A stretch of 64,000 nt of DNA from Ningiella ruwaisensis (GTDB lineage: Bacteria > Pseudomonadota > Gammaproteobacteria > Enterobacterales > Alteromonadaceae): contig NZ_RAHT01000005.1 of assembly GCF_004798935.1 (NCBI RefSeq), forward strand, positions 248,001-312,000. Direction: 5' to 3'. Each line of letters begins with the position of its first letter. Within the stretch, counting starts at the first letter, position 1. Under the pieces are notes generated by a model. The model saw only the letters and a list, made by a program, of their open reading frames with translations. It had not been told where the DNA came from and searched no databases. Of the stretch, positions 47,707 through 57,304 are shown piece by piece. A program made the translations under genes and the position numbers.

Positions 47707-48939
47707 ATGAGTAAAAAGTCACTAGCTAAAGACAAAATTAAAATCCTTTTATTAGAAGGTTTGCACAACAGTGCGCTGGAAACTTTCGAAAATGCAGGCT
47801 ACACCAACATTGAATCACTTAAAACCTCATTACCTGAGGAAGAATTAATCGAAAAAATTAAAGATGCCCATTTTGTTGGCATCCGTTCTCGTACTCAACT
47901 AAGCGAAGAAGTCATTGAGCAAGCAAGCAAACTCGTTGCAGTAGGATGCTTTTGTATCGGCACCAATCAGGTTGATTTGCGCGCTACGCTTGTGCGCGGC
48001 ATTCCCGTTTTTAACGCGCCTTTTTCAAATACCCGCTCTGTTGCGGAATTAGTTCTTGGACAAATCATATTACTGCTTAGAGGGATCCCGCGTAAAAATG
48101 CGAAAGCTCACAGAGGCGAGTGGGAAAAAAGCGCATTGGATTCATACGAAGCCCGAGGAAAAACGCTGGGAATTATCGGTTACGGTCATATCGGGACGCA
48201 GCTTAGTATTTTGGCAGAGCATTTAGGGATGCGGGTACAGTTTTACGATATCGAAGACAAGCTTGTGCTAGGCAATTCCATGCAGGTGAAATCGCTCAAA
48301 ACGTTGCTTAACACTTCTGATGTGGTCAGTTTACACGTTCCCGAAACCAGTCATACGCAGAATATGATTGGCAAAGAAGAACTTAGCCAAATGAAAGATG
48401 GTGCCATACTCATAAATGCAGCGAGAGGCACGGTAATTGATATCGACGCCCTCTGTCATGCGCTAGACTCCGGTAAACTAAATGGCGCAGCCATCGACGT
48501 ATTTCCTATTGAGCCCAAATCGAACTCCGAAGAATTCAATTCACCGCTGAGAAAGTATGATAATGTCATTTTGACGCCTCATGTAGGCGGAAGTACGCAA
48601 GAAGCTCAGCAAAATATTGGGATTGAAGTTGCCGGTAAACTGATTAAATATTCTGACAACGGCTCTACCTTATCGGCAGTTAATTTCCCGGAGGTGTCCT
48701 TGCCGGAGCACGTGAATCGCTCTCGCCTATTGCATATTCATAAAAACCGCCCGGGCGTGCTCACGCAAATCAACCAAACCTTTGCAAACAAAGGGATTAA
48801 CATTGCAGCGCAGTATCTGCAAACAAGTGAAGATATTGGCTACGTAGTGGTAGATGTTGAAGCAGAGGATGCCAGTGAAGCTTTTGAGCATTTGACGCAA
48901 ATTGAAGGAACGATTAAAACGCGCGTTCTTCATTGGTAG
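47707..48939 (+). CDS. serA: D-3-phosphoglycerate dehydrogenase
   Basis: The 410-residue dehydrogenase for the first step of serine synthesis matches E. coli SerA (410). It has GIRSRTQLSEEVIEQA, the NAD-binding LGIIGYGHIGTQLSILAE, the catalytic set with INAARGTVIDIDAL and LTPHVGGSTQEAQ, and a C-terminal ACT domain (HKNRPGVLTQINQTFANKGINI) for serine feedback. MetJ-like boxes upstream suggest added control by methionine status. A terminator follows. Confidence 0.97.
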   Translation: MSKKSLAKDKIKILLLEGLHNSALETFENAGYTNIESLKTSLPEEELIEKIKDAHFVGIRSRTQLSEEVIEQASKLVAVGCFCIGTNQVDLRATLVRGIPVFNAPFSNTRSVAELVLGQIILLLRGIPRKNAKAHRGEWEKSALDSYEARGKTLGIIGYGHIGTQLSILAEHLGMRVQFYDIEDKLVLGNSMQVKSLKTLLNTSDVVSLHVPETSHTQNMIGKEELSQMKDGAILINAARGTVIDIDALCHALDSGKLNGAAIDVFPIEPKSNSEEFNSPLRKYDNVILTPHVGGSTQEAQQNIGIEVAGKLIKYSDNGSTLSAVNFPEVSLPEHVNRSRLLHIHKNRPGVLTQINQTFANKGINIAAQYLQTSEDIGYVVVDVEAEDASEAFEHLTQIEGTIKTRVLHW

Positions 48940-48958
48940 TCGACTATCTGTGAAATTG

Positions 48959-48992
48959 AAAAAGGCGAGATTGCCTTAATCTCGCCTTTTTT
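48959..48992 (+). terminator. Rho-independent terminator of serA
   Basis: AAAAAGGCGAGAT pairs with ATCTCGCCTTTTTT around a short loop, 20 bases after the stop codon. The symmetric A and T runs also allow use by the converging DUF481 gene. Confidence 0.92.
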
Positions 48993-49021
48993 GTGTCATT
49001 GGATGGAGCCGGAATTACACC

Positions 49022-49783
49022 TTAGAAGAAGCTATAAACTAAGGTAGCGGCTGTTTCTGTGTCCAATTTTTCAATCCCGGGACCAACATCGGTATTGTGG
49101 TCAAACTTCAAAGAAATCTTCAACGACAAGCCGCCAGCAATCTGAGCGATAAGCGCTGATTCTGCACGAGATTTCGTGTTGTCTGAGCCAACTTCAGTTG
49201 AAAAAGTTTGCGTAAAGCGAGAAGTGTCAGATATGTTCCACCGATAAGAGAATGCACCCCTTACAATGGCTCCGTTGAAACTTTCACCGTCTTGGGCTTC
49301 AGCAAATGAATAACCCGGACCGATACTGTATTCAAACGAAGTATCTTCGTTATCCCACATCACTTGGTTCCAACCGGCAGCAAGTGTGCCTTGATACTTA
49401 AAGTTACTGAATCGGTCATCTTCATAGGAAGCAAAACCGAATAGTCGGTGATTAGGATTTTCTAATTTGTAGTTACCCTGAGCAGAAGCAAACCATTTTT
49501 GAGCGGTGGTTCGATCTAACTCTTCACCGGTGTCAGTTTCAACCGTATCACTTTTATATAATCCTTCGATTAAATAGGCGTTGCTCCAGCGTTCCAACTC
49601 GTGTGTAGCTGATAGGCCAGCTGAAACAGAGGTAGTTTCTGTATTACCTGTGGTGACGATAAATCCAAATTCGCCATCCATAGTAAAGGGTTTTGTCTCT
49701 TCTTCTTGCGCAAAAGCGAAAGAAGTTGCCAGGCCCAATAAACTAGTGCCTAGTAGCATTTTAGAGAGGAGTTTTGTTTTCAT
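49022..49783 (-). CDS. DUF481 outer-membrane protein (YdiY-like), copy 1
   Basis: The 253-residue protein has a signal peptide (to about SFAFAQ). It then has a beta-barrel-like chain starting MDGEFGFIVTTGNTETTSVSAG, with the conserved GNTET-type motif of DUF481, and ends in Tyr-Ser-Phe-Phe as outer-membrane barrels do. A second copy lies just upstream on the same strand. DUF481 proteins are often salt- or acid-induced; no precise function is known. Confidence 0.85.
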   Translation of the reverse strand: MKTKLLSKMLLGTSLLGLATSFAFAQEEETKPFTMDGEFGFIVTTGNTETTSVSAGLSATHELERWSNAYLIEGLYKSDTVETDTGEELDRTTAQKWFASAQGNYKLENPNHRLFGFASYEDDRFSNFKYQGTLAAGWNQVMWDNEDTSFEYSIGPGYSFAEAQDGESFNGAIVRGAFSYRWNISDTSRFTQTFSTEVGSDNTKSRAESALIAQIAGGLSLKISLKFDHNTDVGPGIEKLDTETAATLVYSFF

Positions 49784-49886
49784 AGCGCGTCCATATTTTT
49801 GTAAGATTTGAGATAGCTACCACAGAATTAGGCTGAACACCTGATAGCTCGGGGCGTATGGTATACAATTTAATCAAACAAACCAA

Positions 49887-50738
49887 TTAAAAAAACTGGT
49901 AAACCATAGAAATACTGGTCTGTGTTGTGAGATTTTCGATGTTTTGTGCAACATTTTCATCAAAGGCGACTTCAAAACTTAACTTCATCGCCAATCGCTC
50001 GTAAATTTGAGCACTGATTGATGTGTTTGAACGAGCTCGGCTTGCTACTTCCCCCATCTCAGCGCTGATAGACTGACGAAAGCGTGATTCATTTTCAAAT
50101 TCGTATGAAAAATTAGCCGTTGCTCGGATGATCATTTCCTCAATATTGAGATCCGTCGACTCTTGCTCTGACTTTGTGTAGCCCGGGCCAATACTGTATC
50201 GAAAATTAGTATGCTCTTCTTGCCACAGCACTTGACTCCAACCTACAACGCCCGTGATTTGGTCGCGAAGTTTAAGAAATTGATTATCGTCGTACTCAGC
50301 ATAAATGAAGAGGCGTTTTTGCGGGTCGCGAAGTTTATAGTCAAGCTGTGAATATAAGTGGAATCGATTCGTTTCAAGATCTTCTATTTCGTCGTCATCT
50401 AATTTGGTAGTTCGGCTTAAGACTTGTAAAAAGTACGTGTTGCTCCAGTCCTCGAGTTCGTGGTTTGCCTCCAGAGCAAGCTTCACCATACTCGTTTCAG
50501 TGTTCCCGGTGGTTGCCAAAATGCCTACTTCACCATCCAGTTCAAAAGACGGAATATCTTCTTCCATTTCGTCCTCTGAATATTCAAGATCGGTATTTAA
50601 TAAACGCAGCAAATTACGTTTTGCACTTGGATTACTAAAAAAATCAGACGCTTTTTGTTGGGAAATAGCATCAAAATCGGCATCAGCAAATGCAGATACC
50701 GACATGAACAGGCATGTAGCTAGGACACATTTTTTCAT
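49887..50738 (-). CDS. DUF481 outer-membrane protein, copy 2
   Basis: The 283-residue paralogue has a signal peptide (MKKCVLATCLFMSVSAFA), a longer acidic N-terminal extension (YSEDEMEEDIPSFELDGE), then the same GEVGILATTGNTETSMVKLAL motif and a terminal Tyr-Gln-Phe-Phe. Shared segments such as SIGPGY and SNTYFLQV/SNAYLIEG with copy 1 show a tandem duplication followed by strong divergence. Confidence 0.85.
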   Translation of the reverse strand: MKKCVLATCLFMSVSAFADADFDAISQQKASDFFSNPSAKRNLLRLLNTDLEYSEDEMEEDIPSFELDGEVGILATTGNTETSMVKLALEANHELEDWSNTYFLQVLSRTTKLDDDEIEDLETNRFHLYSQLDYKLRDPQKRLFIYAEYDDNQFLKLRDQITGVVGWSQVLWQEEHTNFRYSIGPGYTKSEQESTDLNIEEMIIRATANFSYEFENESRFRQSISAEMGEVASRARSNTSISAQIYERLAMKLSFEVAFDENVAQNIENLTTQTSISMVYQFF

Positions 50739-50835
50739 TTAGCGCAAACAAGTTTGATTGAAGTAAAGTTCGCGCGTTTTAAGTCGTTTTATTAGGGTTT
50801 GTTGATCCCATTATATAAGCAACGACCAATTATTG

Positions 50836-51657
50836 TTATTTTAAAACTGCTGCTATCTTTTGTGACTCTGCCAACGCGAACGCTAAAATAATATCATAAT
50901 CATCTTCAGATAATCCAATTGCATCTGCAACCTTGGCTTCCACCATCTCATGTTCAAACATTTCGCTACCAAGTTCTAAAAAAGACATGGCTTGCGCGAT
51001 ATAAAGCACATTCGCCTCAAAGCTTTGACTTGTGACGTCTTCATAATCGAGTTGTTTTAAGGGCAAATACAAAGCTTCAGGTAAACGCCACGTTTCGAGA
51101 ATCAAACCACTGCACTGTGAGAACGTAAAGCCGAAAACATCCTTTTGGGCAGCTAGCGGAAGCTTATGGCGTTTGATTTCGGTGTATATGGCGTATTTTT
51201 CGGGTAAACGCGTCGCACAAACAAGCTCACTTAAATTTTGCAAAATGCCTAAAACAAAATATCGCTCGCTGCCGCGAATTTGTTTTTGCTGCACAATAGA
51301 TTTGGCAATGAGCCCATTAAGCACCGCTTTATTCCAGAAATGGTCAAAGTTGATTTGCGAACATTCAAAAGATTTAAAGGCCAAGTTAGCGGTTTCTGCG
51401 ATTGAAATATTGTAGGCAGCTTCTCCTCCAATAATACTCAAAGCCTTTGGCACACTGGAAACCTGGGAAGGGAATCGAAATAGAGCACTGTTGGCCAGTT
51501 TCAGTACCTTCGCGCTAAGTGACGGATCTAGAGACATCACTTTTGCCATATCTTCTACATCAGATTTAGGGTCATCCAGAACACTTCTCAGGCGCACACA
51601 AGTATTGGGTAAGGTAAAAGATTTTGATGCAAACTTAACAATGGGCGCTAGCGACAT
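50836..51657 (-). CDS. HDOD-domain protein
   Basis: The 273-residue protein shows the HDOD pattern of MSLDPSLSAKVLKLANSALFRFP (about 42-64), SVPKALSIIGG and FDHFWNKAVLNGLIAKSI. The HD-type metal residues are absent, as usual for HDOD. Such proteins take part in signalling, often with c-di-GMP or histidine kinases, but no partner domain is fused here. It stands alone. Confidence 0.85.
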   Translation of the reverse strand: MSLAPIVKFASKSFTLPNTCVRLRSVLDDPKSDVEDMAKVMSLDPSLSAKVLKLANSALFRFPSQVSSVPKALSIIGGEAAYNISIAETANLAFKSFECSQINFDHFWNKAVLNGLIAKSIVQQKQIRGSERYFVLGILQNLSELVCATRLPEKYAIYTEIKRHKLPLAAQKDVFGFTFSQCSGLILETWRLPEALYLPLKQLDYEDVTSQSFEANVLYIAQAMSFLELGSEMFEHEMVEAKVADAIGLSEDDYDIILAFALAESQKIAAVLK

Positions 51658-51825
51658 TTTGGATTCTCAACATGGGTAAAACACGTGCGGATGATAGTTG
51701 ATTTTGCGGTGCGCGAGGGTCGTAGAATCTATACCTTACGTATGATAGTTATACCTAACACCGCTAGACATAAGCAACAGAAAACGGAAGTAGTTGAAAC
51801 TTAGAAACAATTGATGAAAGCAGGA

Positions 51826-52068
51826 TCAGAATAAGTTGCCCTGGTTAAAATGCGTATTCTGCTTATCTTCTTTATTTTGTCGCGTTAGATAAGCGCGCTT
51901 TCGTCTTGTACAAGCTTGAACAATGATTCGTTTAGTCGCATCGTCTACAGAATGCCAGTGCATCCGTTCCTCTCGACTTCTAAAACAACCTATGCAATAT
52001 CCACGAGGCCCCGCCTCGCATACGCCGATGCAAGGGCTGGGAATATCGAAAAACTCAAGCTGCTGCAT
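51826..52068 (-). CDS. DUF1289 (YdhL-like) small cysteine protein
   Basis: An 80-residue protein with SPCIGVCEAGPRGYCIGCFRS near residues 11-31. The four cysteines in this spacing are the DUF1289 signature and probably bind a metal. W38 in HWHSVDD also fits. Function unknown. Confidence 0.85.
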   Translation of the reverse strand: MQQLEFFDIPSPCIGVCEAGPRGYCIGCFRSREERMHWHSVDDATKRIIVQACTRRKRAYLTRQNKEDKQNTHFNQGNLF

Positions 52069-52247
52069 ATCGTTTTATTTGTCGCTGGTACATTGGAAAA
52101 GGGATGAAAGTATAACGGTAAGCACATCACTCCACACTATGGCAATTTGTACAGTATTTGTTCACTGAATTTCACTGCCTCTGGACAGTCTTTTTTGCCA
52201 AACGATTTCGTTAAGCTTGTGACTGCATACTTCAAGGAGGAAGCAAG

Positions 52248-52583
52248 TTGCAGATCACGCATTATTTTTTGAAAAAGCTCAACGAAGATGAAGATTATTC
52301 CAAACTCTCAATAGAATGGATAAACGAGGTCTATCGCTGCCCACAATTTAGAGTCAGGCAAAGTAACGGTCGAATTGCGCTATACGGTAAAATAAATCAG
52401 GGAAATGTCCCTTCAAAAATTGATCAGGAAACGACTTCTGACACAGTGATATACACAAACAAACAGTCTAAGTATTTACGGGTTGAGTTACTAAAAGATG
52501 GCAAAACCGTCAGAGATGCCTTTTTTGACTCTCGATTTCATCCCAGTCAACTAAAAGCGCTTGAATTCAAGCGCTTTAGCTAG
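52248..52583 (+). CDS. Small hypothetical protein with TTG start
   Basis: A 111-residue soluble protein (YRCPQFRVRQSNGRIALYG, then SKYLRVELLKDGKTVRDAFFDS). The start is TTG, fixed by a perfect AAGGAGG ribosome site 7 bases before it (52234-52240). I do not recognise a family. The last codons form part of a 24-bp perfect palindrome (52554-52577). Confidence 0.65.
   Translation: MQITHYFLKKLNEDEDYSKLSIEWINEVYRCPQFRVRQSNGRIALYGKINQGNVPSKIDQETTSDTVIYTNKQSKYLRVELLKDGKTVRDAFFDSRFHPSQLKALEFKRFS
52554..52577. repeat. 24-bp perfect palindrome at a gene end
   Basis: AAAGCGCTTGAA is followed directly by its reverse complement TTCAAGCGCTTT, with no spacer. It codes for the last residues of the gene (KALEFKRF) and is followed by CTAGC-rich sequence. 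It could serve as an overlapping transcription stop or a protein-binding site. Confidence 0.6.
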
Positions 52584-52653
52584 CTTAAGTTGCGAGTTGC
52601 TAGATGCTATTTACATAAGCACGGCGCGCGTATTTTAGCAGCAAGCAAGCTTG

Positions 52654-54057
52654 TCAAAACGCAATTGATTGACCTAAGGTTGGAATGATGCTCGATATCT
52701 GTTTTTGTTCCCACAATACGTAGGACAAGCGGTCGAGTGCTTCCGGATCGCCATGAACTAAAAGTACCTGCGGCGTTGGCTTGAAATGACTAACCCACTC
52801 CACGAGTTCTCTTTGTCCGGCATGGGCAGAAAAGCCGCCTAAGGTCTCGATTTGCGCTTTTACCGCGAAGGTATCATTGAAAATCTTGATTGATTTTTTT
52901 CCATCTACCAACAATCTGCCAAGGGTGCCTTTGGCCTGGAAGCCACAAAAAATGACGGTGTTGCGACTGTCCCAAATACGATTTTTAAAATGATGCCGGA
53001 TCCTTCCCCCAGTGCACATTCCGCTTCCAGCGATAATGAGCGCGCCTTTTTTTATATTGTTTACCGCCATGGAATTTTCCGGCGTGATTGATAAAAACAG
53101 ACTGGGAATAAAATCTTTGATAATCGAACTTGCATCAGGCGTAGCATGTTCAATGTCTTTTTCATCGAGAGAAGAAAACCAGCGATCGTAAATCTTTGTG
53201 ACTTCTATCGCCATTGGGCTATCTAGCACTACCTGCCAGTTTTTCAACACGCCCTCCCGATGCAGTTGTCCTAAATAGAACAGAATTTCTTGCGTTCGAC
53301 CCACTGCAAACGCAGGGATCATTATGTTCCCACCTCGCGCTTCTGTTTCGGCAATAATCTCTCTTAACTGCTGAACGGTGTCCTCAATCGGTCGATGATT
53401 GCGGTCTCCATAGGTTCCCTCCATCAATAAAATGTCGGCCTTTTCCAGAAAACTCGGATCTTTCATGAGAACCGCATTTTTATTGCCTAAATCGCCTGTG
53501 AAGACGATTGTCTTTTGACGATTTTTTTCGGTAAATGTGATTTCTACAATTGCTGAGCCAAGGATGTGACCGGCATCGTGGAAAGTACAATAAGCATCTT
53601 CAGATAAATTAAATTGAGTGAGATAGTCTTTGCTTACGCAACGGGAAAGCGCTTCATGCACGTCATTTTCACTATATTCCGGCTCAAGTGGTTTTTTGCC
53701 TTTGCGCAGGCGCTTGCGGTTTTCGCGCTCTAAGTCACTTAAATAAATATTAACTGCATCAAGCAGCATAATTTCCAATAGATCAGCAGTGGCATCTGCG
53801 CAGAAAATCGGGCCACAAAACCCTGCTTTAACAAGCTTAGGTAGCAAACCACTATGGTCTAAATGAGCATGCGACAGCACAACGGCATCAATATCTCGAG
53901 GATTAAATGCGAAATGCTCTTTTCCAAGGCGTTTAATAGAACTTGAACCTTGATGCATGCCGCAGTCCAATAGCACCTTTCCCAAGGCGGGTGTTTCAAT
54001 TAAGTGACAGGAACCTGTCACCTCCTGCGCTGCACCTAAACATCTGATTGTTGCCAT
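52654..54057 (-). CDS. Metallo-beta-lactamase/beta-CASP hydrolase
   Basis: The 467-residue protein is a CPSF73/YSH1-like member of the MBL fold. The zinc motif LSHAHLDHSGLLP (about 60-72), HDAGHILGSA, FTGDLG and the beta-CASP motif PAFAVGRTQEIL are present, as are GSGMCTGGRIRHH and the late FSAHAGQREL. Such enzymes are RNA- or DNA-processing nucleases in archaea and eukaryotes. The role of this bacterial branch is unclear. It is divergent from a rhodanese gene. Confidence 0.88.
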   Translation of the reverse strand: MATIRCLGAAQEVTGSCHLIETPALGKVLLDCGMHQGSSSIKRLGKEHFAFNPRDIDAVVLSHAHLDHSGLLPKLVKAGFCGPIFCADATADLLEIMLLDAVNIYLSDLERENRKRLRKGKKPLEPEYSENDVHEALSRCVSKDYLTQFNLSEDAYCTFHDAGHILGSAIVEITFTEKNRQKTIVFTGDLGNKNAVLMKDPSFLEKADILLMEGTYGDRNHRPIEDTVQQLREIIAETEARGGNIMIPAFAVGRTQEILFYLGQLHREGVLKNWQVVLDSPMAIEVTKIYDRWFSSLDEKDIEHATPDASSIIKDFIPSLFLSITPENSMAVNNIKKGALIIAGSGMCTGGRIRHHFKNRIWDSRNTVIFCGFQAKGTLGRLLVDGKKSIKIFNDTFAVKAQIETLGGFSAHAGQRELVEWVSHFKPTPQVLLVHGDPEALDRLSYVLWEQKQISSIIPTLGQSIAF

Positions 54058-54286
54058 ATTCGCTTATCTCCTCATAATTCCCAATTGCATTATTTCAAGT
54101 TGCATCAATCCAAGTTGATACTGCGCTGATGAACCTTTCTCTTCAAGCGCTATTGCTTGCATTGTTTGATTCACGTCAAACTTCAAATGGTTTTTTGGTA
54201 GCATAGGGAACTGCTGAAATTCAAAGTGTTCAAATAACGCGTTTGCTTTATGTTAGACCACTTATAACAGACCAAAAGGAGTCATT

Positions 54287-54634
54287 ATGTTAAGAGCTAT
54301 TCCCGATTTAATAAGCGAAGTCAAAGCAAAGATAAGGTGCATAAGCGCTGAAGAAGCCGCAAAGGAACGAGAAAACAATAAAGGATTATTAATTGATGTG
54401 CGCGAGCCTGCTGAACATTCCGCCAAGCCAGCCAATGGTGCGATTAACATTCCCAGAGGGCTGTTGGAAATGAAACTAATGGAAATCGAAAAAGACCCAG
54501 ATAAACCTATCTATTTGCATTGTGCGTCGTCTGCAAGAGCGGCATTATCAGCAGAGCAGCTCGCAAGGGTAGGCTATACCAACGTGAGTGTTATTACCTG
54601 TAGCGTTGAGGAAATACAAAAAGCGTGCAGCTGA
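54287..54634 (+). CDS. Rhodanese-like protein
   Basis: A 115-residue single rhodanese domain: LLIDVREPAEHSAKPANGAINIPRG (about 34-58, read in two blocks) and active-site loop LHCASSARA with Cys near residue 85. It can carry persulfide sulfur. The AAGGAG site before the ATG is strong. The terminator overlaps the gene's end. Confidence 0.85.
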   Translation: MLRAIPDLISEVKAKIRCISAEEAAKERENNKGLLIDVREPAEHSAKPANGAINIPRGLLEMKLMEIEKDPDKPIYLHCASSARAALSAEQLARVGYTNVSVITCSVEEIQKACS

Positions 54635-54653
54635 GGTTGCGCGCTTTTTGTTT
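54618..54653 (+). terminator. Terminator overlapping the rhodanese gene end
   Basis: AAAAAGCGTGC pairs with GCGCGCTTTTT (one G-U pair) around a 10-base loop. Its left arm lies inside the coding sequence and the T run after the stop. Confidence 0.8.
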
Positions 54654-54669
54654 TAGCCTTACGTTTTAT

Positions 54670-55386
54670 CTAGACATTGGCATTGTGATAAACGTTTTGC
54701 ACATCGTCACAATCTTCAAGCATGTCCATAAACTTTTCAAACATGGGCATGTCGTCTTCGCTAATATCTTTTGTTTCTTGCGGAACCCAAGAGATTTCTT
54801 CTACCTCAAATTCGATGCCGTCAAAGGCTTCCTGAAGCGCAGTTTTTGCTTTAAAAAATTCCGTATGAGGCACATAAACGCTTACTTGCCCTTCATCGAC
54901 TTCCACATCGTGAACATCAACATCCGCTTCCATTAACGCTTCAAGTACTGGTTCATCGTCATCCCCTGCAAATACAAAAATAGCCAGATGGTCAAACATA
55001 AATGCAGCTGAATTTTGTGTTCCAAGTTTACTGTCGGTTTTTGTAAAGCAATTGCGAACATCCGTAATCGTTCGGTTCACGTTGTCTGTTAAACAATCTA
55101 CTATTACCATGCAGCCACCCGGACCAAAGCCTTCATAGCGTGCAGGTGAAAAATCCTCCCCTGCTCCACCGGCGGCCTTGTCGATGGCCTTATCAATGAC
55201 ATGGGCGGGTACTTGGTCTTTTTTGGCCTTATCAATTAATCGACGAAGCGAGAGATTTGCATCTGGGTCTGTGCCACCGTTTTTAGCGCAAACGTATATT
55301 TCTTTGCCGTATTTGGAATATACCTTCGTTTTTTGCGCCGCTGTTTTTGCCATGGCGACTTTACGTACTTCAAACTTTCTTCCCAT
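54670..55386 (-). CDS. YebC/PmpR family protein, YeeN type
   Basis: The 238-residue protein begins [21 protein letters not shown] and has [58 protein letters not shown] and the end [10 protein letters not shown] match E. coli YeeN (also 238) better than YebC itself. YebC-type proteins bind DNA or, for YebC/TACO1 members, help ribosomes at proline stretches. The role of YeeN is not known. Confidence 0.88.
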   Translation of the reverse strand: MGRKFEVRKVAMAKTAAQKTKVYSKYGKEIYVCAKNGGTDPDANLSLRRLIDKAKKDQVPAHVIDKAIDKAAGGAGEDFSPARYEGFGPGGCMVIVDCLTDNVNRTITDVRNCFTKTDSKLGTQNSAAFMFDHLAIFVFAGDDDEPVLEALMEADVDVHDVEVDEGQVSVYVPHTEFFKAKTALQEAFDGIEFEVEEISWVPQETKDISEDDMPMFEKFMDMLEDCDDVQNVYHNANV

Positions 55387-55502
55387 AATGTGCTCTTATT
55401 ATGTTGTGTGATATGTATATGTATTGCTTATATGCGCATTTTACGTGCAAATACAGGCGCGTAAAACCCTGTTTTCCGATTGTTTTAAAAAACGGATTAT
55501 TC

Positions 55503-56600
55503 TTAGGCTAAATGTGCCTGAGCCAAATATTTGCGAGACTGCATTTCTTGCAAACGACTCAGGCAACGTTGAAATTCAAAATTCAAGCGGCCCTTGCCAT
55601 AAAGTTTTTCAAGCGGCACTTCAGACGACATGATCAGTTTTACTTTGCGCTCATAAAATTCATCAACCATGGCAATAAAGCGCCGCGCAATGTCATCTAC
55701 CCGTTCATCCATTTGCTCAACATTCGCAAGCAGCACTGAATTATATTCTTTACTGATTTCAATATAATCAGATTGGCTTCTGGGCCCGTCGCAAAGCGCT
55801 CTGAATTCAAACATGATAACACTTTCTGCCTTTCGCATAGCGGGAATATTGCGCCCTTCAATCTCAACAAAGGTATTGTCCTCGCCTTTTTCTGCCGCGA
55901 GTAAATCAAAGTACTTATTGAGATTACGCTGGGCATCATCATCAAGTGGATAGTGATAGATTTCAGCACGCTCGAGCGTTCTTAAGCGATAGTCATTCCC
56001 GCTATCCACATTAATTACACGCGTATTTTCGTTAATCAAATCAATGGCAGGAACAAAGCGAGCTCGCTGCAAACCGTTTTTATATAGCTCATCCGGTACA
56101 ATATTAGAGGTCGCCACCAAAACAATGCCATGAGCAAACAATTCCTGTAGCAATGTGCCCAGTATCATGGCATCCGTGATATCCGAAACAAAAAACTCAT
56201 CAAAACAAATAATGCGCGTCTCTTTTGCGATTTTTTTTGCGATGATTTTTAAAGGATCTGATTGTTTATCAAGTAATTTGAGCTCTTTGTGCACTCGTTG
56301 CATAAAGCGATGAAAATGCACGCGCATTTTATCTTCAAAGGGTAGGCAATCATAAAAGGTATCAACCAGATACGTTTTGCCACGACCAACACCGCCGTAA
56401 AAATAAATGCCCTGGATACCGGGCTTTTTCAGACCTTTACCAAAGGTTTGCGCCAGTTTTACGCGCCATGTCGTCTTTTTTTGCGTTTGCGTTAACTCAT
56501 CATAGAGACGCTGCAACTCTTTCACCGCATTTTCTTGTGCAAGATCATACTGAAACTCAATTAAGGTCAGATCTTCCTGATACTTTTCCCAGGGGGTCAT
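55503..56600 (-). CDS. zapE: Cell division protein ZapE (AFG1-like ATPase)
   Basis: The 365-residue AAA-type ATPase has MTPWEKYQ at the start, Walker A GGVGRGKTYLVDTFYD (about 104-119) and HFHRFMQRVHKEL. IICFDEFFVSDITDAMIL (Walker B) and LVATSNIVPDELY follow. This is the AFG1/ZapE pattern; ZapE modulates FtsZ ring constriction in E. coli. It is divergent from zapG, the gene order found in many gammaproteobacteria. Confidence 0.95.
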   Translation of the reverse strand: MTPWEKYQEDLTLIEFQYDLAQENAVKELQRLYDELTQTQKKTTWRVKLAQTFGKGLKKPGIQGIYFYGGVGRGKTYLVDTFYDCLPFEDKMRVHFHRFMQRVHKELKLLDKQSDPLKIIAKKIAKETRIICFDEFFVSDITDAMILGTLLQELFAHGIVLVATSNIVPDELYKNGLQRARFVPAIDLINENTRVINVDSGNDYRLRTLERAEIYHYPLDDDAQRNLNKYFDLLAAEKGEDNTFVEIEGRNIPAMRKAESVIMFEFRALCDGPRSQSDYIEISKEYNSVLLANVEQMDERVDDIARRFIAMVDEFYERKVKLIMSSEVPLEKLYGKGRLNFEFQRCLSRLQEMQSRKYLAQAHLA

Positions 56601-56789
56601 AACAATGAAACTACTCTATGGCTCGCAATTTAAATTAGGGCGGGATTATACAAGTTTCGACAAATAATGCGCAATTTGTTGATTAAAGACTTGCGAAAGT
56701 TCGACTAATGTTCAATGATCTCCTCATACACCTGCAAAGCTCAGCACGTAAACAACAAATTGAAATAAAGAGCAGAACCGGAGAGTAAA

Positions 56790-57233
56790 ATGGACATTGT
56801 GAGCATTATCATTGGTCTGGTCATTGGCTTAGCCATTGGTTTTATTGTGGCGTGGCAATGGCAAAGTGCACAGGCCAAAAAGAAAAGTCTCAATCTTACT
56901 CGCTCAGAGAGAGAGCTCAAAACAATGCTAGCCCAGCAAGCTCAGCATCATATTGAAGCAAGCCGGGAATCTATTGAAGCCATGCAGCTTCGCCTTGAGC
57001 AACTTTCGGCAAATATCCAGCAATATGAGTCATCTTTACAGGTTGGAACCGAAGAAACAGATAAAGTCAGCTTTTTTGGTGAACATGCTGGCATGTTTCT
57101 ACGTAATAGTACCAAAGACAAAGCATCAAACGATGCATCCAATGTAAGCGATGCACCGCCGCGTGACTTTGCCAATAACGGCTCAGGATTGTTCGTTGGA
57201 AGCGTAATTAAAAACGAATCGGCAAATAAATAA
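56790..57233 (+). CDS. zapG: ZapG/YhcB (DUF1043) inner-membrane protein
   Basis: The 147-residue protein has one N-terminal membrane helix (MDIVSIIIGLVIGLAIGFIV) and then a charged coiled coil (SERELKTMLAQQAQHHIEASR). An FFGEHAGMFLRN segment follows and a disordered tail. This is the YhcB/ZapG architecture; the protein links divisome and cell-wall synthesis. It is followed 71 bp later by degQ as in E. coli. Confidence 0.9.
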   Translation: MDIVSIIIGLVIGLAIGFIVAWQWQSAQAKKKSLNLTRSERELKTMLAQQAQHHIEASRESIEAMQLRLEQLSANIQQYESSLQVGTEETDKVSFFGEHAGMFLRNSTKDKASNDASNVSDAPPRDFANNGSGLFVGSVIKNESANK

Positions 57234-57304
57234 CTTGTAATCTGAACTATTGCCCTTAGATCCGAGTCATTAACAGGTACTTGGATTTAGGAGTAAAAAG
57301 TTAC

